DNA from: Gammaproteobacteria bacterium
GTDB taxonomy: Bacteria; Pseudomonadota; Gammaproteobacteria; Chromatiales; Chromatiaceae
Assembly (NCBI GenBank): GCA_015231665.1
Contig: JADGBD010000048.1
Span: 1-9,967, forward strand
Direction: 5' to 3'
Length of the DNA stretch: 9,967 nt
This document shows positions 1-6,214 of this stretch, piece after piece. Within the stretch, counting starts at the first letter, position 1; each line of letters begins with the position of its first letter. Position numbers and translations under genes: made by a program. Under the pieces are notes generated by a model. It was not told where the DNA came from. It saw nothing but the letters and a program-made list of their open reading frames with translations, and did no database searches.

Positions 1-4
1 CTAG

Positions 5-1372
5 GTGCACATTCACATTCTGGGTATCTGCGGCACTTTCATGGGCGGCCTGGCGCAGATCGCCAAGTCCCTCGGGCATGAGGTGACCGGCGCCGATGCC
101 AATGTCTATCCCCCCATGAGCACCCAGCTGGAGGCTGCCGGCATCGGCTTGATCCAGGGCTATGCGGCCGATCAGCTCAAGCTGGCGCCGGATCTGATCG
201 TCGTCGGCAATGCGATGAAGCGCGGCATCGAGGTGGTCGAGGCGATGCTCGATCAGGGTCTGGCCTACACCTCCGGGCCGCAGTGGCTGGCGGAGCATCT
301 GCTGCAGCAACGCTGGGTGCTGGCGGTGGCCGGCACCCATGGCAAGACCACCACAGCCAGCATGCTTGCGTGGATTTTGGAAGATGCCGGTCTCAAGCCG
401 GGCTTTCTCATCGGTGGCGTGCCGGAGAACTTCGGCCAGAGCGCCCGGTTAGGGGAGAGTCCCTTCTTCGTCATCGAGGCAGACGAGTACGACACCGCCT
501 TTTTCGACAAGCGCTCCAAGTTTGTCCATTACCGCCCGCGGACCCTGGTGCTGAATAATCTGGAGTTCGATCATGCGGACATCTTCGATGATCTGGCGGC
601 TATCCAGCGGCAATTCCATCATCTGGTGCGCACCGTGCCGCGCTCCGGGCTGATTATCTCGCCGCTGCAGGACGACAACCTGCACGAGGTGCTGGAGCAG
701 GGCTGCTGGACCCCGCTGGAGTATTTCGATAGCCGCATCGAGGCGCAGTGGAGCTGCCGGCTGGAAAGCGCCGACGGTAGCCGTTTTCAGGTGCTCTGTG
801 CCGGCCAGCCCCAGGGCGAGGTGGATTGGGCGCTCAACGGCCAGCACAATGTCGCCAACGCCCTGGCCGCGATTGCCGCGGCCCGCCACGCCGGGGTGCC
901 GCCGCGGCTGGCGGTGGAGGCGCTGGGGCGGTTTCGCAACGTCAAGCGGCGCATGGAGCTGCGCGGCGAGGTGGATGGGGTGCGTGTGTATGACGACTTC
1001 GCCCACCATCCCACCGCCATCCGCACCACCCTGGAGGGCCTGCGCGCCGCCCAGCCGGAGCGGCGCCTGATCGCCATTCTCGAACCGCGCTCCAACACCA
1101 TGCGCCTGGGCAGCCTGGCCGCCCAGCTACCCAAGGCGCTGGAGCTGGCGGATCAGCTGCTGGTGTATGTGCCCGACAGCCTGAACTGGGATGCACGCCA
1201 GGTGTTCGCCACCATCTCCAACCGCACCGAGCTGTGCCGCGAGGTGGCCGACATCGTCCAATGGGTCTCAGCGGAGGCCCGCCCCGGTGATCAGATCTTG
1301 GTGATGAGCAACGGCGGTTTCGAGGGCATCCACCAGCGCCTGCTGGATGCCTTGGCGGCACGGCGGGGATGA
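5..1372 (+). CDS. mpl: UDP-N-acetylmuramate:L-Ala-gamma-D-Glu-meso-Dap ligase (Mpl)
   Basis: Mpl is a cytoplasmic Mur-ligase-family enzyme. It uses ATP to attach the recycled tripeptide L-Ala-gamma-D-Glu-meso-diaminopimelate to UDP-MurNAc, returning cell-wall turnover products to peptidoglycan synthesis. The 455-residue product matches the family's usual length (about 450-460). Visible signatures are the N-terminal MHIHILGICGTFMGG, the nucleotide-binding loop GTHGKTTT at residues 110-117, the EADEYDTAFFDKRSKF segment of the central domain, YDDFAHHPTAI at about 329-339 and EPRSNTMRLG in the C-terminal domain. The start is GTG at base 5. An in-frame TAG occupies bases 2-4, so no longer start is possible; the ribosome-binding site is outside the window. 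The gene is convergent with the galU frame and no hairpin-plus-T-tract terminator follows it. Identification by motif and length is firm. Confidence 0.96.
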   Translation: MHIHILGICGTFMGGLAQIAKSLGHEVTGADANVYPPMSTQLEAAGIGLIQGYAADQLKLAPDLIVVGNAMKRGIEVVEAMLDQGLAYTSGPQWLAEHLLQQRWVLAVAGTHGKTTTASMLAWILEDAGLKPGFLIGGVPENFGQSARLGESPFFVIEADEYDTAFFDKRSKFVHYRPRTLVLNNLEFDHADIFDDLAAIQRQFHHLVRTVPRSGLIISPLQDDNLHEVLEQGCWTPLEYFDSRIEAQWSCRLESADGSRFQVLCAGQPQGEVDWALNGQHNVANALAAIAAARHAGVPPRLAVEALGRFRNVKRRMELRGEVDGVRVYDDFAHHPTAIRTTLEGLRAAQPERRLIAILEPRSNTMRLGSLAAQLPKALELADQLLVYVPDSLNWDARQVFATISNRTELCREVADIVQWVSAEARPGDQILVMSNGGFEGIHQRLLDALAARRG

Positions 1373-1379
1373 AGATAGA

Positions 1380-1468
1380 AGGACGCGGAGGGCGCGGACG
1401 ACTGCATGGACGCAGGAGGTAGAACGAAGCAGGAGGCTCGAGTCGAGAAGCGCAGAGATCGCAGAGTT
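1380..1468 (-). repeat. CTCTGCG-type dispersed repeat, inverted and interrupted
   Basis: Read on the minus strand, bases 1447-1468 match bases 1894-1915 of the downstream repeat at 21 of 22 positions (AACTCTGCGNTCTCTGCG core). Bases 1380-1396 match the other end of the same unit (GGACGCNNAGGGCGCG). In the downstream copy these two parts are separated by only 2 bp; here they are separated by 50 bp. So this is an inverted copy of the CTCTGCG-rich part of the tandem repeat, split by about 48 bp. CTCTGCG-rich repeats of this kind are widespread in intergenic DNA of gammaproteobacteria; their function is unknown. Confidence 0.7.
1399..1446. repeat. 48-bp insertion inside the CTCTGCG repeat
   Basis: This segment is absent from the otherwise matching downstream copy of the repeat. 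It begins CGACT (1399-1403) and nearly ends AGTCG (1441-1445), a 5-bp terminal inverted pair, and holds the purine-rich GACGCAGGAGGTAGAACGAA stretch. It is too short to encode anything. The likeliest reading is a small non-autonomous repeat that inserted into an older one. A deletion in the other copies is the alternative. Confidence 0.4.
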
Positions 1469-1470
1469 AA

Positions 1471-1560
1471 ACCCAGAAATAGGATTTAGCCACAGGTAAC
1501 TCAGCAGCAAGCCGCCCTCACTCGGGATTGGGTACGGGGGACTGGGGACTCGGCAGACCC
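1471..1560. other. non-coding spacer with short GGGGACT direct repeat
   Basis: There is no credible gene here. The only structure is a G-rich stretch with two adjacent GGGGACT units at 1537-1550, just before the hairpin-type repeat arm that begins at 1561. No promoter or terminator could be supported. Confidence 0.4.
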
Positions 1561-1616
1561 TGTAGCCTGGATGCAGCGAAGCGCCGTCCTGAGCCTGTCG
1601 AAGGGCGGAATCCGGG
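1561..1616. repeat. left arm of hairpin-type dispersed repeat, interrupted
   Basis: Bases 1561-1583 joined to 1608-1616 give a 32-base arm that is the reverse complement of 1637-1668 at 27 of 32 positions (TGTAGCC.GGATG...CGGAATCCGGG). The two arms could pair as a long stem with about 20 bp between them. This resembles the REP-like GGATTCCG / CATCCGGG repeats scattered in proteobacterial intergenic DNA. The arm is split at 1584-1607 by a different element, so the stem would carry a bulge. Confidence 0.65.
1584..1607. repeat. 24-bp CCTGAGCCTGTCGAAGG element nested in the hairpin arm
   Basis: The core CCTGAGCCTGTCGAAGG is a very common dispersed motif in proteobacterial intergenic DNA. Here it sits exactly where the opposite hairpin arm (1637-1668) has no extra bases, so it interrupts an otherwise continuous match. 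A short CG duplicate at the junction makes the exact boundary uncertain by about 2 bp. I infer insertion of one small repeat into another. Confidence 0.6.
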
Positions 1617-1636
1617 GAGGTCCTGCCAACAGCAAT

Positions 1637-1783
1637 CCCGGATTCCGTTACACTTCATCCGGGCTACAACTCAACACATCCGAGCGCCAGTTCGGAATTT
1701 ACGCGGTCCGGAGCCCGCAGAATCAGAGTAAAAAAACTCCGCGGTCTCTGCGCTTCTTCGCGTCCTCTGCGTCCTGAGACCAG
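1637..1783. repeat. 147-bp tandem repeat, copy 1
   Basis: This copy matches 1796-1942 at 141 of 147 positions with no gaps; all six differences are transitions. The unit is composite. It starts with the hairpin arm (CCCGGATTCCG...CATCCGGGCTACA, to 1668), continues with about 60 bp beginning at the GCGCCAGTTCGG stretch, and ends in the CTCTGCG-type repeat after an A-tract. The 12 bp between the copies (1784-1795) have no counterpart. No gene is supported inside. Confidence 0.9.
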
Positions 1784-1795
1784 CCCGGTGGCCAA

Positions 1796-1942
1796 CCCGG
1801 ATTCCGTTACACTTCATCCGGGCCACAACTCAACGCATCCGAGCGCCAGTTCGGAATTTACGCGGTCCGGAGCCCGCAGAATCAGAGTAAAAAAACTCTG
1901 CGGTCTCTGCGCTTCTTCGCGCCCTTTGCGTCCTGAGATCAG
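1796..1942. repeat. 147-bp tandem repeat, copy 2, reaching the galU stop codon
   Basis: This is the second copy, 159 bp downstream of the first. Its last bases (TCAG at 1939-1942) contain the stop codon of the minus-strand GalU frame; copy 1 has CCAG there. A small perfect hairpin (CAGAGT at 1883-1888, six A, ACTCTG at 1895-1900) lies in its middle; copy 1 has one mismatch in it. The A/T tract is in the loop, so it does not make a standard intrinsic terminator. The long arms may still affect the 3' ends of the convergent galU and mpl transcripts. Confidence 0.9.
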
Positions 1943-2811
1943 ACGTCTTTGTTCTCCAACCGACCGTAGAAGTAATTGGTGGCGGCGACAAAGCCGTGCA
2001 TGCTGCCGCAGTCGAAGCGCTGGCCTTTGAAACGATAGGCCAGCACCATGTTTTCCCGCGCCTGGGTCTCCAGGGCATCGGTGATCTGCAGCTCGCCGCC
2101 TTTGCCCACCGGGGTGTGGCGGATGATGTCGAAAATCTCCGGGGTGAGGATGTAGCGGCCGATGATGGCCATGTTGCTGGGGGCGTCCTCCTTGCTGGGC
2201 TTTTCCACCATGCCGTTGACTTTGAAGACATTGTCATCCAGGGGGCTGGCGTCGATGACGCCATACTTGTGGACCTCGTCGGGGGCGACCTCCTCGATGG
2301 CGACCACGCTGCAGCGGTATTTTTCGTAGATCCGCACCATTTGCTCCATGACCCCGCCCTCGGTGCCGTCATGGATACAGAGGTCATCGGCGAGGATGAC
2401 GCCGAAGGGCTGGTTGCCCACCAGGGTCTGGGCGGTGAGGATGGCGTGACCTAGGCCGCGCATCTCGATCTGGCGGGTGTAGGAGAAGGTGCAGCGGTCG
2501 ATGATCTGGCGGATACCGGCGAGATAGGCCTCCTTGGGGGTGCCGCTGATCTGGTGCTCGCGCTCGTAGCTGATGTCAAAGTGGTCCTCCACCGCGCGCT
2601 TGCTGCGACCGGTGATGATACCTATATCGGTCATGCCGGCGGCCATGGCTTCTTCGACCCCGTACTGGATCAGGGGCTTGTCGAGGATCGGCAGCATCTC
2701 CTTGGGCATGGCCTTGGTGGCCGGCAGAAAGCGGGTGCCGTAGCCGGCGGCGGGGAAGATGCACTTCTTGATCATCGGCGAAAGAGAGCTGGGTCGCTTG
2801 GCTGAACTCAT
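1939..2811 (-). CDS. galU: UTP-glucose-1-phosphate uridylyltransferase (GalU), possible separate product
   Basis: GalU makes UDP-glucose from UTP and glucose-1-phosphate in the cytoplasm, feeding lipopolysaccharide, exopolysaccharide and glycan synthesis. The nucleotide-binding N-terminus FPAAGYGTRFLPATKAMPKE, the RGLGHAI and VILADDL motifs, MVEKPSKEDAPSN, GRYILTPEIFDII and GGELQITDAL are all intact. The product would be 290 residues from ATG at 2811. That start has GGAG at 2821-2824 with 9-nt spacing. Many family members start at the residue matching the second ATG at 2775 (MIKKC...), which would give 278 residues but has no visible ribosome-binding site. The same frame continues upstream into glycerate kinase. 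The enzyme identity is firm; whether it is made alone, as a fusion, or both is open. The stop codon lies in the end of the tandem repeat. Confidence 0.85.
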   Translation of the reverse strand: MSSAKRPSSLSPMIKKCIFPAAGYGTRFLPATKAMPKEMLPILDKPLIQYGVEEAMAAGMTDIGIITGRSKRAVEDHFDISYEREHQISGTPKEAYLAGIRQIIDRCTFSYTRQIEMRGLGHAILTAQTLVGNQPFGVILADDLCIHDGTEGGVMEQMVRIYEKYRCSVVAIEEVAPDEVHKYGVIDASPLDDNVFKVNGMVEKPSKEDAPSNMAIIGRYILTPEIFDIIRHTPVGKGGELQITDALETQARENMVLAYRFKGQRFDCGSMHGFVAATNYFYGRLENKDV

Positions 2812-3951
2812 GGTTCGGGGCTCCAAAACCTGGGTTGTTCTAAGGATTTCGGCCGTGGTCCGGCGCAGATGCTCTGCCGCTTGGTCCATGGCCTGCTCTA
2901 GGGTAACAGGTCCGGGGCAGAGGCTGAAAGCGGCGGCTATGCCGTTGGCCTGCATCTGCTCGCGCTCAAGCCCTTGGCTGCCGGCAATCACAATCAGGGG
3001 GATGCCGCGGCGAGCGGCGCGCCGGGCGAGGGCCACCGGCGCCTTGCCCTGCAGGCTTTGCTCATCCAGCTGGCCTTCGGCGCTGAGGGCCAGATCGACC
3101 CCAGCGAGCAGGCGATCCATCCCCAGCAAATCCAGCACCAGCTCCGCCCCAGGGACCAGTTCGGCAGCCAGCAGGCCATGCAGCAAGGCTCCCAGACCAC
3201 CGGCCGCGCCTCCGCCCGGCAGGTTGCGGATCGACTTGCCCAGGCTGGCCTCCAGCAGCCCTGCCCAATGGTCCATGCCCGCTTCCAGCAGGGCCAGCAT
3301 CTCGGCGTCCGCGCCCTTTTGCGGGCCGTAGCAATAGGTCGCGCCCTGGGGGCCGAGCAGCGGATTGGCCACATCACAGATGACCTGAATCTGCACCTGG
3401 GCCAGACGCGGATCGAGCCCGCCGAGGTCAATCCGCTCGATCCGGGCGAGATCGGCGCCGGTACCGGCCAGTGCCTGACCCTGAGCGTCGAACAGGCCCA
3501 CCCCGAGGGCGCTGGCCAGGCCGCTGCCGCCATCGTTGCTGGCACTGCCGCCCAGGCCGATGAGCAGGCGGCGAGCGCCCTGATCCAGGGCATCGAGGAT
3601 CAGCTGGCCCAGGCCACGGCTGCTGGCCAGCAGGGGGTTGCGCTGCTCCGGCGCCAGCAGGGCCAGGCCGATGGCGCTGGCCGCTTCGATCAGCGCGGTC
3701 CGGCTGTCAGGGCTGTACAGATAGCTCGCCTGCACCGGGGCAGCCAAGGGGCCCTGCACTTCCAGCTGGCGGGGTTCTGCGCGCAGTGCCTGTTGTAGCA
3801 CTGCCTGGGTACCGTCGCCGCCATCGGCAATGGGCTGGCAGATCAGCTCGGCCTGGGGCAAAGCCTGGGCCGCGCCAGCGGCCATGGCCGTAGCGGCCTC
3901 GGCAGCACTGAGGCTGCCCTTGAGGGCGTTGGGGGCGATGAGAATGCGCAT
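1939..3951 (-). CDS. glycerate kinase-GalU continuous frame (apparent fusion)
   Basis: One 670-codon frame encodes two complete enzymes. Residues 1-370 are a GlxK/GarK-family glycerate kinase, which phosphorylates D-glycerate with ATP (2-phosphoglycerate in this family): APNALKGSLSA at 6-16, PIADGGDGT at 40-48, GLGGSASNDGGSG at 132-144, CDVANPLLGPQGA at 192-204, GGGAAGGLGAL at 247-257 and AEGQLDEQSLQGKAP at 291-305. Residues 393-670 are a full-length GalU. Between them is a short linker (about 371-392) with no stop codon. Each part has its family's normal length (about 375-380 and 278 residues). The start ATG at 3951 has no clear ribosome-binding site. The frame begins 47 bp after the XpaC-like gene with no terminator between, so it is probably the distal part of the same operon. 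It is either a true fusion, two genes with a lost kinase stop, or the result of a sequence error; an internal start for GalU is plausible. Confidence 0.75.
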   Translation of the reverse strand: MRILIAPNALKGSLSAAEAATAMAAGAAQALPQAELICQPIADGGDGTQAVLQQALRAEPRQLEVQGPLAAPVQASYLYSPDSRTALIEAASAIGLALLAPEQRNPLLASSRGLGQLILDALDQGARRLLIGLGGSASNDGGSGLASALGVGLFDAQGQALAGTGADLARIERIDLGGLDPRLAQVQIQVICDVANPLLGPQGATYCYGPQKGADAEMLALLEAGMDHWAGLLEASLGKSIRNLPGGGAAGGLGALLHGLLAAELVPGAELVLDLLGMDRLLAGVDLALSAEGQLDEQSLQGKAPVALARRAARRGIPLIVIAGSQGLEREQMQANGIAAAFSLCPGPVTLEQAMDQAAEHLRRTTAEILRTTQVLEPRTMSSAKRPSSLSPMIKKCIFPAAGYGTRFLPATKAMPKEMLPILDKPLIQYGVEEAMAAGMTDIGIITGRSKRAVEDHFDISYEREHQISGTPKEAYLAGIRQIIDRCTFSYTRQIEMRGLGHAILTAQTLVGNQPFGVILADDLCIHDGTEGGVMEQMVRIYEKYRCSVVAIEEVAPDEVHKYGVIDASPLDDNVFKVNGMVEKPSKEDAPSNMAIIGRYILTPEIFDIIRHTPVGKGGELQITDALETQARENMVLAYRFKGQRFDCGSMHGFVAATNYFYGRLENKDV
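2809..2824 (-). promoter_or_regulatory. internal ribosome-binding site and ATG for galU
   Basis: On the minus strand TTGGAG is followed by nine bases and ATG (bases 2809-2811), inside the continuous kinase-GalU frame. It falls exactly at the domain border, after the kinase's normal C-terminal length and 12 codons before the usual GalU N-terminus. This suggests GalU can be started independently. Confidence 0.5.
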
Positions 3952-3998
3952 GGGCGGGTCCAGAAAAAGGCCAATGGACGCAAATTACCTGGGTCGGG

Positions 3999-4649
3999 TC
4001 AAGATGGGGTTTCAAACACCGCTTCGGCATGGCGAAAGCGTTGGCGCAGGAACTGGCCGTGGGCTTCTAGTCGGTCCAGTTGTTCGCTGTGAATGTCGTT
4101 GAGGATGCGGCTGAAGTCACGGTTGAGCAGTTCCAGCTGTTGCAAGAGTAATTGGCGTGGGGTCATGCCCGCGCGCACCGGGTGCAGGCGGGCGAAGGCG
4201 GGCGGGAGTTGCAGGTAGTCGTGAATGAGCTCAGGCAGGTAATGGGCCAAGGTCTGGCGCACGGCATGGCGGGTATCGCTACCTTGATCCAGGCGCTCAA
4301 TTCGCTGGATGATGGCCTCGGCGGTTTGCTTGAACTGTTCCAGCTGTGCCAGAACCGGTGCGCTTAGCTGAGGGTGTACCCGTTTGAGAAAATCGCCAAA
4401 GGCTTGCAGCAAGGCCTGCATTTCCAGCTGATCATCCAGCTGGCGTACCTCCTCTGCGCGCTGTGGTGTGCCCAGATAACCGACGCCATAGAGTCCGGCG
4501 ACAATCAGCCACCAATAGCTCTTGATCAGTCCGCTGAACAGTAGGCCCAGGCCGAGCAAGGCCAGTGCCATGCCCGCCAGGTTGGGCGTGCCGTAGAAGA
4601 ACCGGGCCAGGCGGTTAGATAGCTGACTGGGCAGGAGGTTGGGCATCAT
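3999..4649 (-). CDS. small membrane protein, XpaC-like, partner of TelA
   Basis: The 216-residue protein has two hydrophobic helices near the N-terminus, at about 25-42 (MALALLGLGLLFSG...) and 46-60 (WWLIVAGLYGVGYLG). A hydrophilic, helix-rich tail of about 155 residues follows, probably cytoplasmic. The architecture and the position in a TelA operon suggest the XpaC family ('5-bromo-4-chloroindolyl phosphate hydrolysis' proteins), which often neighbours TelA. No hydrolase motif is visible, and that family name comes from an indirect phenotype, so no enzymatic activity should be assumed. The start ATG at 4649 overlaps the stop of the upstream VWA gene by 4 bp (ATGA), pointing to coupled translation; a second ATG follows at once. 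I inferred the family from topology and context, not from a strong motif. Confidence 0.6.
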   Translation of the reverse strand: MMPNLLPSQLSNRLARFFYGTPNLAGMALALLGLGLLFSGLIKSYWWLIVAGLYGVGYLGTPQRAEEVRQLDDQLEMQALLQAFGDFLKRVHPQLSAPVLAQLEQFKQTAEAIIQRIERLDQGSDTRHAVRQTLAHYLPELIHDYLQLPPAFARLHPVRAGMTPRQLLLQQLELLNRDFSRILNDIHSEQLDRLEAHGQFLRQRFRHAEAVFETPS

Positions 4650-6214
4650 TGATAGCCGCGAATGGTCTTGAATACATGCGACAGGCTGTGCTTGCGCCCA
4701 TCAAAGTTGCGCCCGCCGGTCAGCTCGGCAATGCGCTGCATCTGGCCCTGATCGGCCTGGCCGAAGGTGACGCTGAACACCGGGATATTCTTCGGCCCGT
4801 GCTGCTGATACCAGCGGCGAAAGGCCTCTTCATCCCTGCCCGAGGTATTGGCGCCATCGGACATCAACACCAGGCTGATGGGGTAGTCGGCACCCTGTTT
4901 CTGACGTTCAACGGCGGCCAGCTCATATGCCCGCACCAGAGCATCAAAGATGGCCGTTCCCCCTTTGGGCTGAAGGGCATCGATGGCGCTGGCCAGCTGG
5001 CTCAGGGTCTCGGTATTCAGGCTAAAGTCCCAACTGCTTAGACTCTTGGGTTGACTGGCAAAGGGCAGAAAACCGATGCGTTCGCCCTGGCGGTAACGGG
5101 CAAATTGGCCAGTGAGAGACTGGTCCTTACCACTGAGCCCGTGCAGGGTTGTCTTGAGTTGCTGCATGCCCTCGCCCTCCATGGAGCCTGAGGTGTCTAT
5201 GACATACAGGGAGAAGCCCGGGCGTAGCTGACGGTCCAGATAAGCCATGAGAATGGCATCGACCACCTCCAGGGTGGCGGGGAAGGGCGCCTCAAGAATC
5301 AGCTGGTTGGGAAAAGTCGCAGCCAGAGCCACCTGAGCGTTCACTGGCCTGCGCCCACTGGCCATCAGGCGCTGTTGTATGGAGGTGCTCTTGAGAAAAT
5401 CTACCAGCTTCTGGTAGCTCACACGCTCGGCTTCATCCAGCAGCAGCAGGGGGTAGTCGGCGGTAATCACGCCCTCGCTGGGGTAGATCAGACAGAGCTG
5501 TTCCTTCAGTTGCGGGTTCTGGTTCAGGCTTAGCAGCACGGATTCGTAGTTGAACAGGCCATCGGTCTGATCCTGCTGGCGCAGGTAGAGGTCCACCAGC
5601 CAGCCCGAACTGCCCGAGCGCAGTTGATGGCCCTTGGCCAGTTGGCGCATCTCCGCCACGTCCACTTGCTCCACCGACAGAGCCTCGCCGCTGAAGGCTA
5701 CCTGGGCGGCGACCACAGTGGAGAAACCGGAATTGGAGGTTGCCGGATTGGTCATGGCAAAGCGCAGGCCGCCGGTCGCAGCCTGGGCGGCGATGTCACG
5801 CCAGCTCACGGCGCCGGAGCACCAGCCGAGGCGCTCGCCGAGACTGCGTTTGATACCCAGCACCACAGGCGAGGTCATGATTCGCTCGCTACTTTTGATG
5901 TAACGCTGGCCGGTCTTTTCCTGCAGCAGATTGAGATATTTGGCGTGGGAAAACCAGGCCAGGTCGTATTTTGCCCCTGCCGCGAGGGATTCCGCGCCAT
6001 CCAGCGTGCCAGTGAAGTCAAACTCCAGGCGGATGCCGGTCTCTCGCTCAATCTCATCCAGCAGCGGTAGCACATCTTCAAGCTCGGAGCCGGCCAGCAC
6101 ACGCAGGTGCTGGGTCGGTTCGCGCCCTTCGTTGATCAGGAAGGCCGCCAGGGCGAAAACGACCAGGCCGATGAGCAGATGGATCGGTTTGAACTGGCTT
6201 GTCAGTCTGGCCAT
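4646..6214 (-). CDS. membrane-anchored substrate-binding-like domain fused to VWA domain
   Basis: The 522-residue protein has an N-terminal membrane anchor at about 11-27 with no cleavage site seen, so the rest probably faces the periplasm. Residues about 37-310 resemble a type-II solute-binding protein: VLAGSELEDVLPLLDEIE (39-56), a TNPATSNSGFS segment (155-165) and YPSEGVITADYPLLLLD (244-260). Residues about 333-520 are a von Willebrand A domain with a complete metal-ion-dependent adhesion site: DTSGS at 340-344, T420 in GGTAIFDAL and D453 in MSDGANTSG. No ABC permease or ATPase is nearby, so the binding domain more likely senses or holds a ligand or partner than serves in uptake. The start ATG at 6214 has GGAG five bases upstream and lies within the last codons of the TelA gene (13-bp overlap). 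The domain calls are strong; the biological role is unknown. Confidence 0.85.
   Translation of the reverse strand: MARLTSQFKPIHLLIGLVVFALAAFLINEGREPTQHLRVLAGSELEDVLPLLDEIERETGIRLEFDFTGTLDGAESLAAGAKYDLAWFSHAKYLNLLQEKTGQRYIKSSERIMTSPVVLGIKRSLGERLGWCSGAVSWRDIAAQAATGGLRFAMTNPATSNSGFSTVVAAQVAFSGEALSVEQVDVAEMRQLAKGHQLRSGSSGWLVDLYLRQQDQTDGLFNYESVLLSLNQNPQLKEQLCLIYPSEGVITADYPLLLLDEAERVSYQKLVDFLKSTSIQQRLMASGRRPVNAQVALAATFPNQLILEAPFPATLEVVDAILMAYLDRQLRPGFSLYVIDTSGSMEGEGMQQLKTTLHGLSGKDQSLTGQFARYRQGERIGFLPFASQPKSLSSWDFSLNTETLSQLASAIDALQPKGGTAIFDALVRAYELAAVERQKQGADYPISLVLMSDGANTSGRDEEAFRRWYQQHGPKNIPVFSVTFGQADQGQMQRIAELTGGRNFDGRKHSLSHVFKTIRGYQ

Noticed and set aside
449..1009. Minus-strand open frame of 186 codons inside mpl
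   Set aside because: It is antisense to conserved Mpl motifs, with composition typical of GC-driven shadow frames.
1883..1900. Hairpin CAGAGT-A6-ACTCTG as a terminator for galU or mpl
   Set aside because: The A/T tract is in the loop rather than after a GC-rich stem, so it does not fit an intrinsic terminator.
1637..1942. Possible CRISPR-like array
   Set aside because: Only two units, 147 bp long with a 12-bp spacer, and no cas genes; this is a tandem duplication.
1528..2030. Short plus-strand frames of 67-80 codons in the gap
   Set aside because: They consist of dispersed repeat sequence, and similar peptides arise from both tandem copies; nothing indicates selection on protein.
2974..3798. 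Plus-strand open frame of 274 codons opposite glycerate kinase
   Set aside because: It lies antisense to clear kinase motifs; the Gln/Ala-rich product and the lack of a ribosome-binding site fit a high-GC shadow frame.
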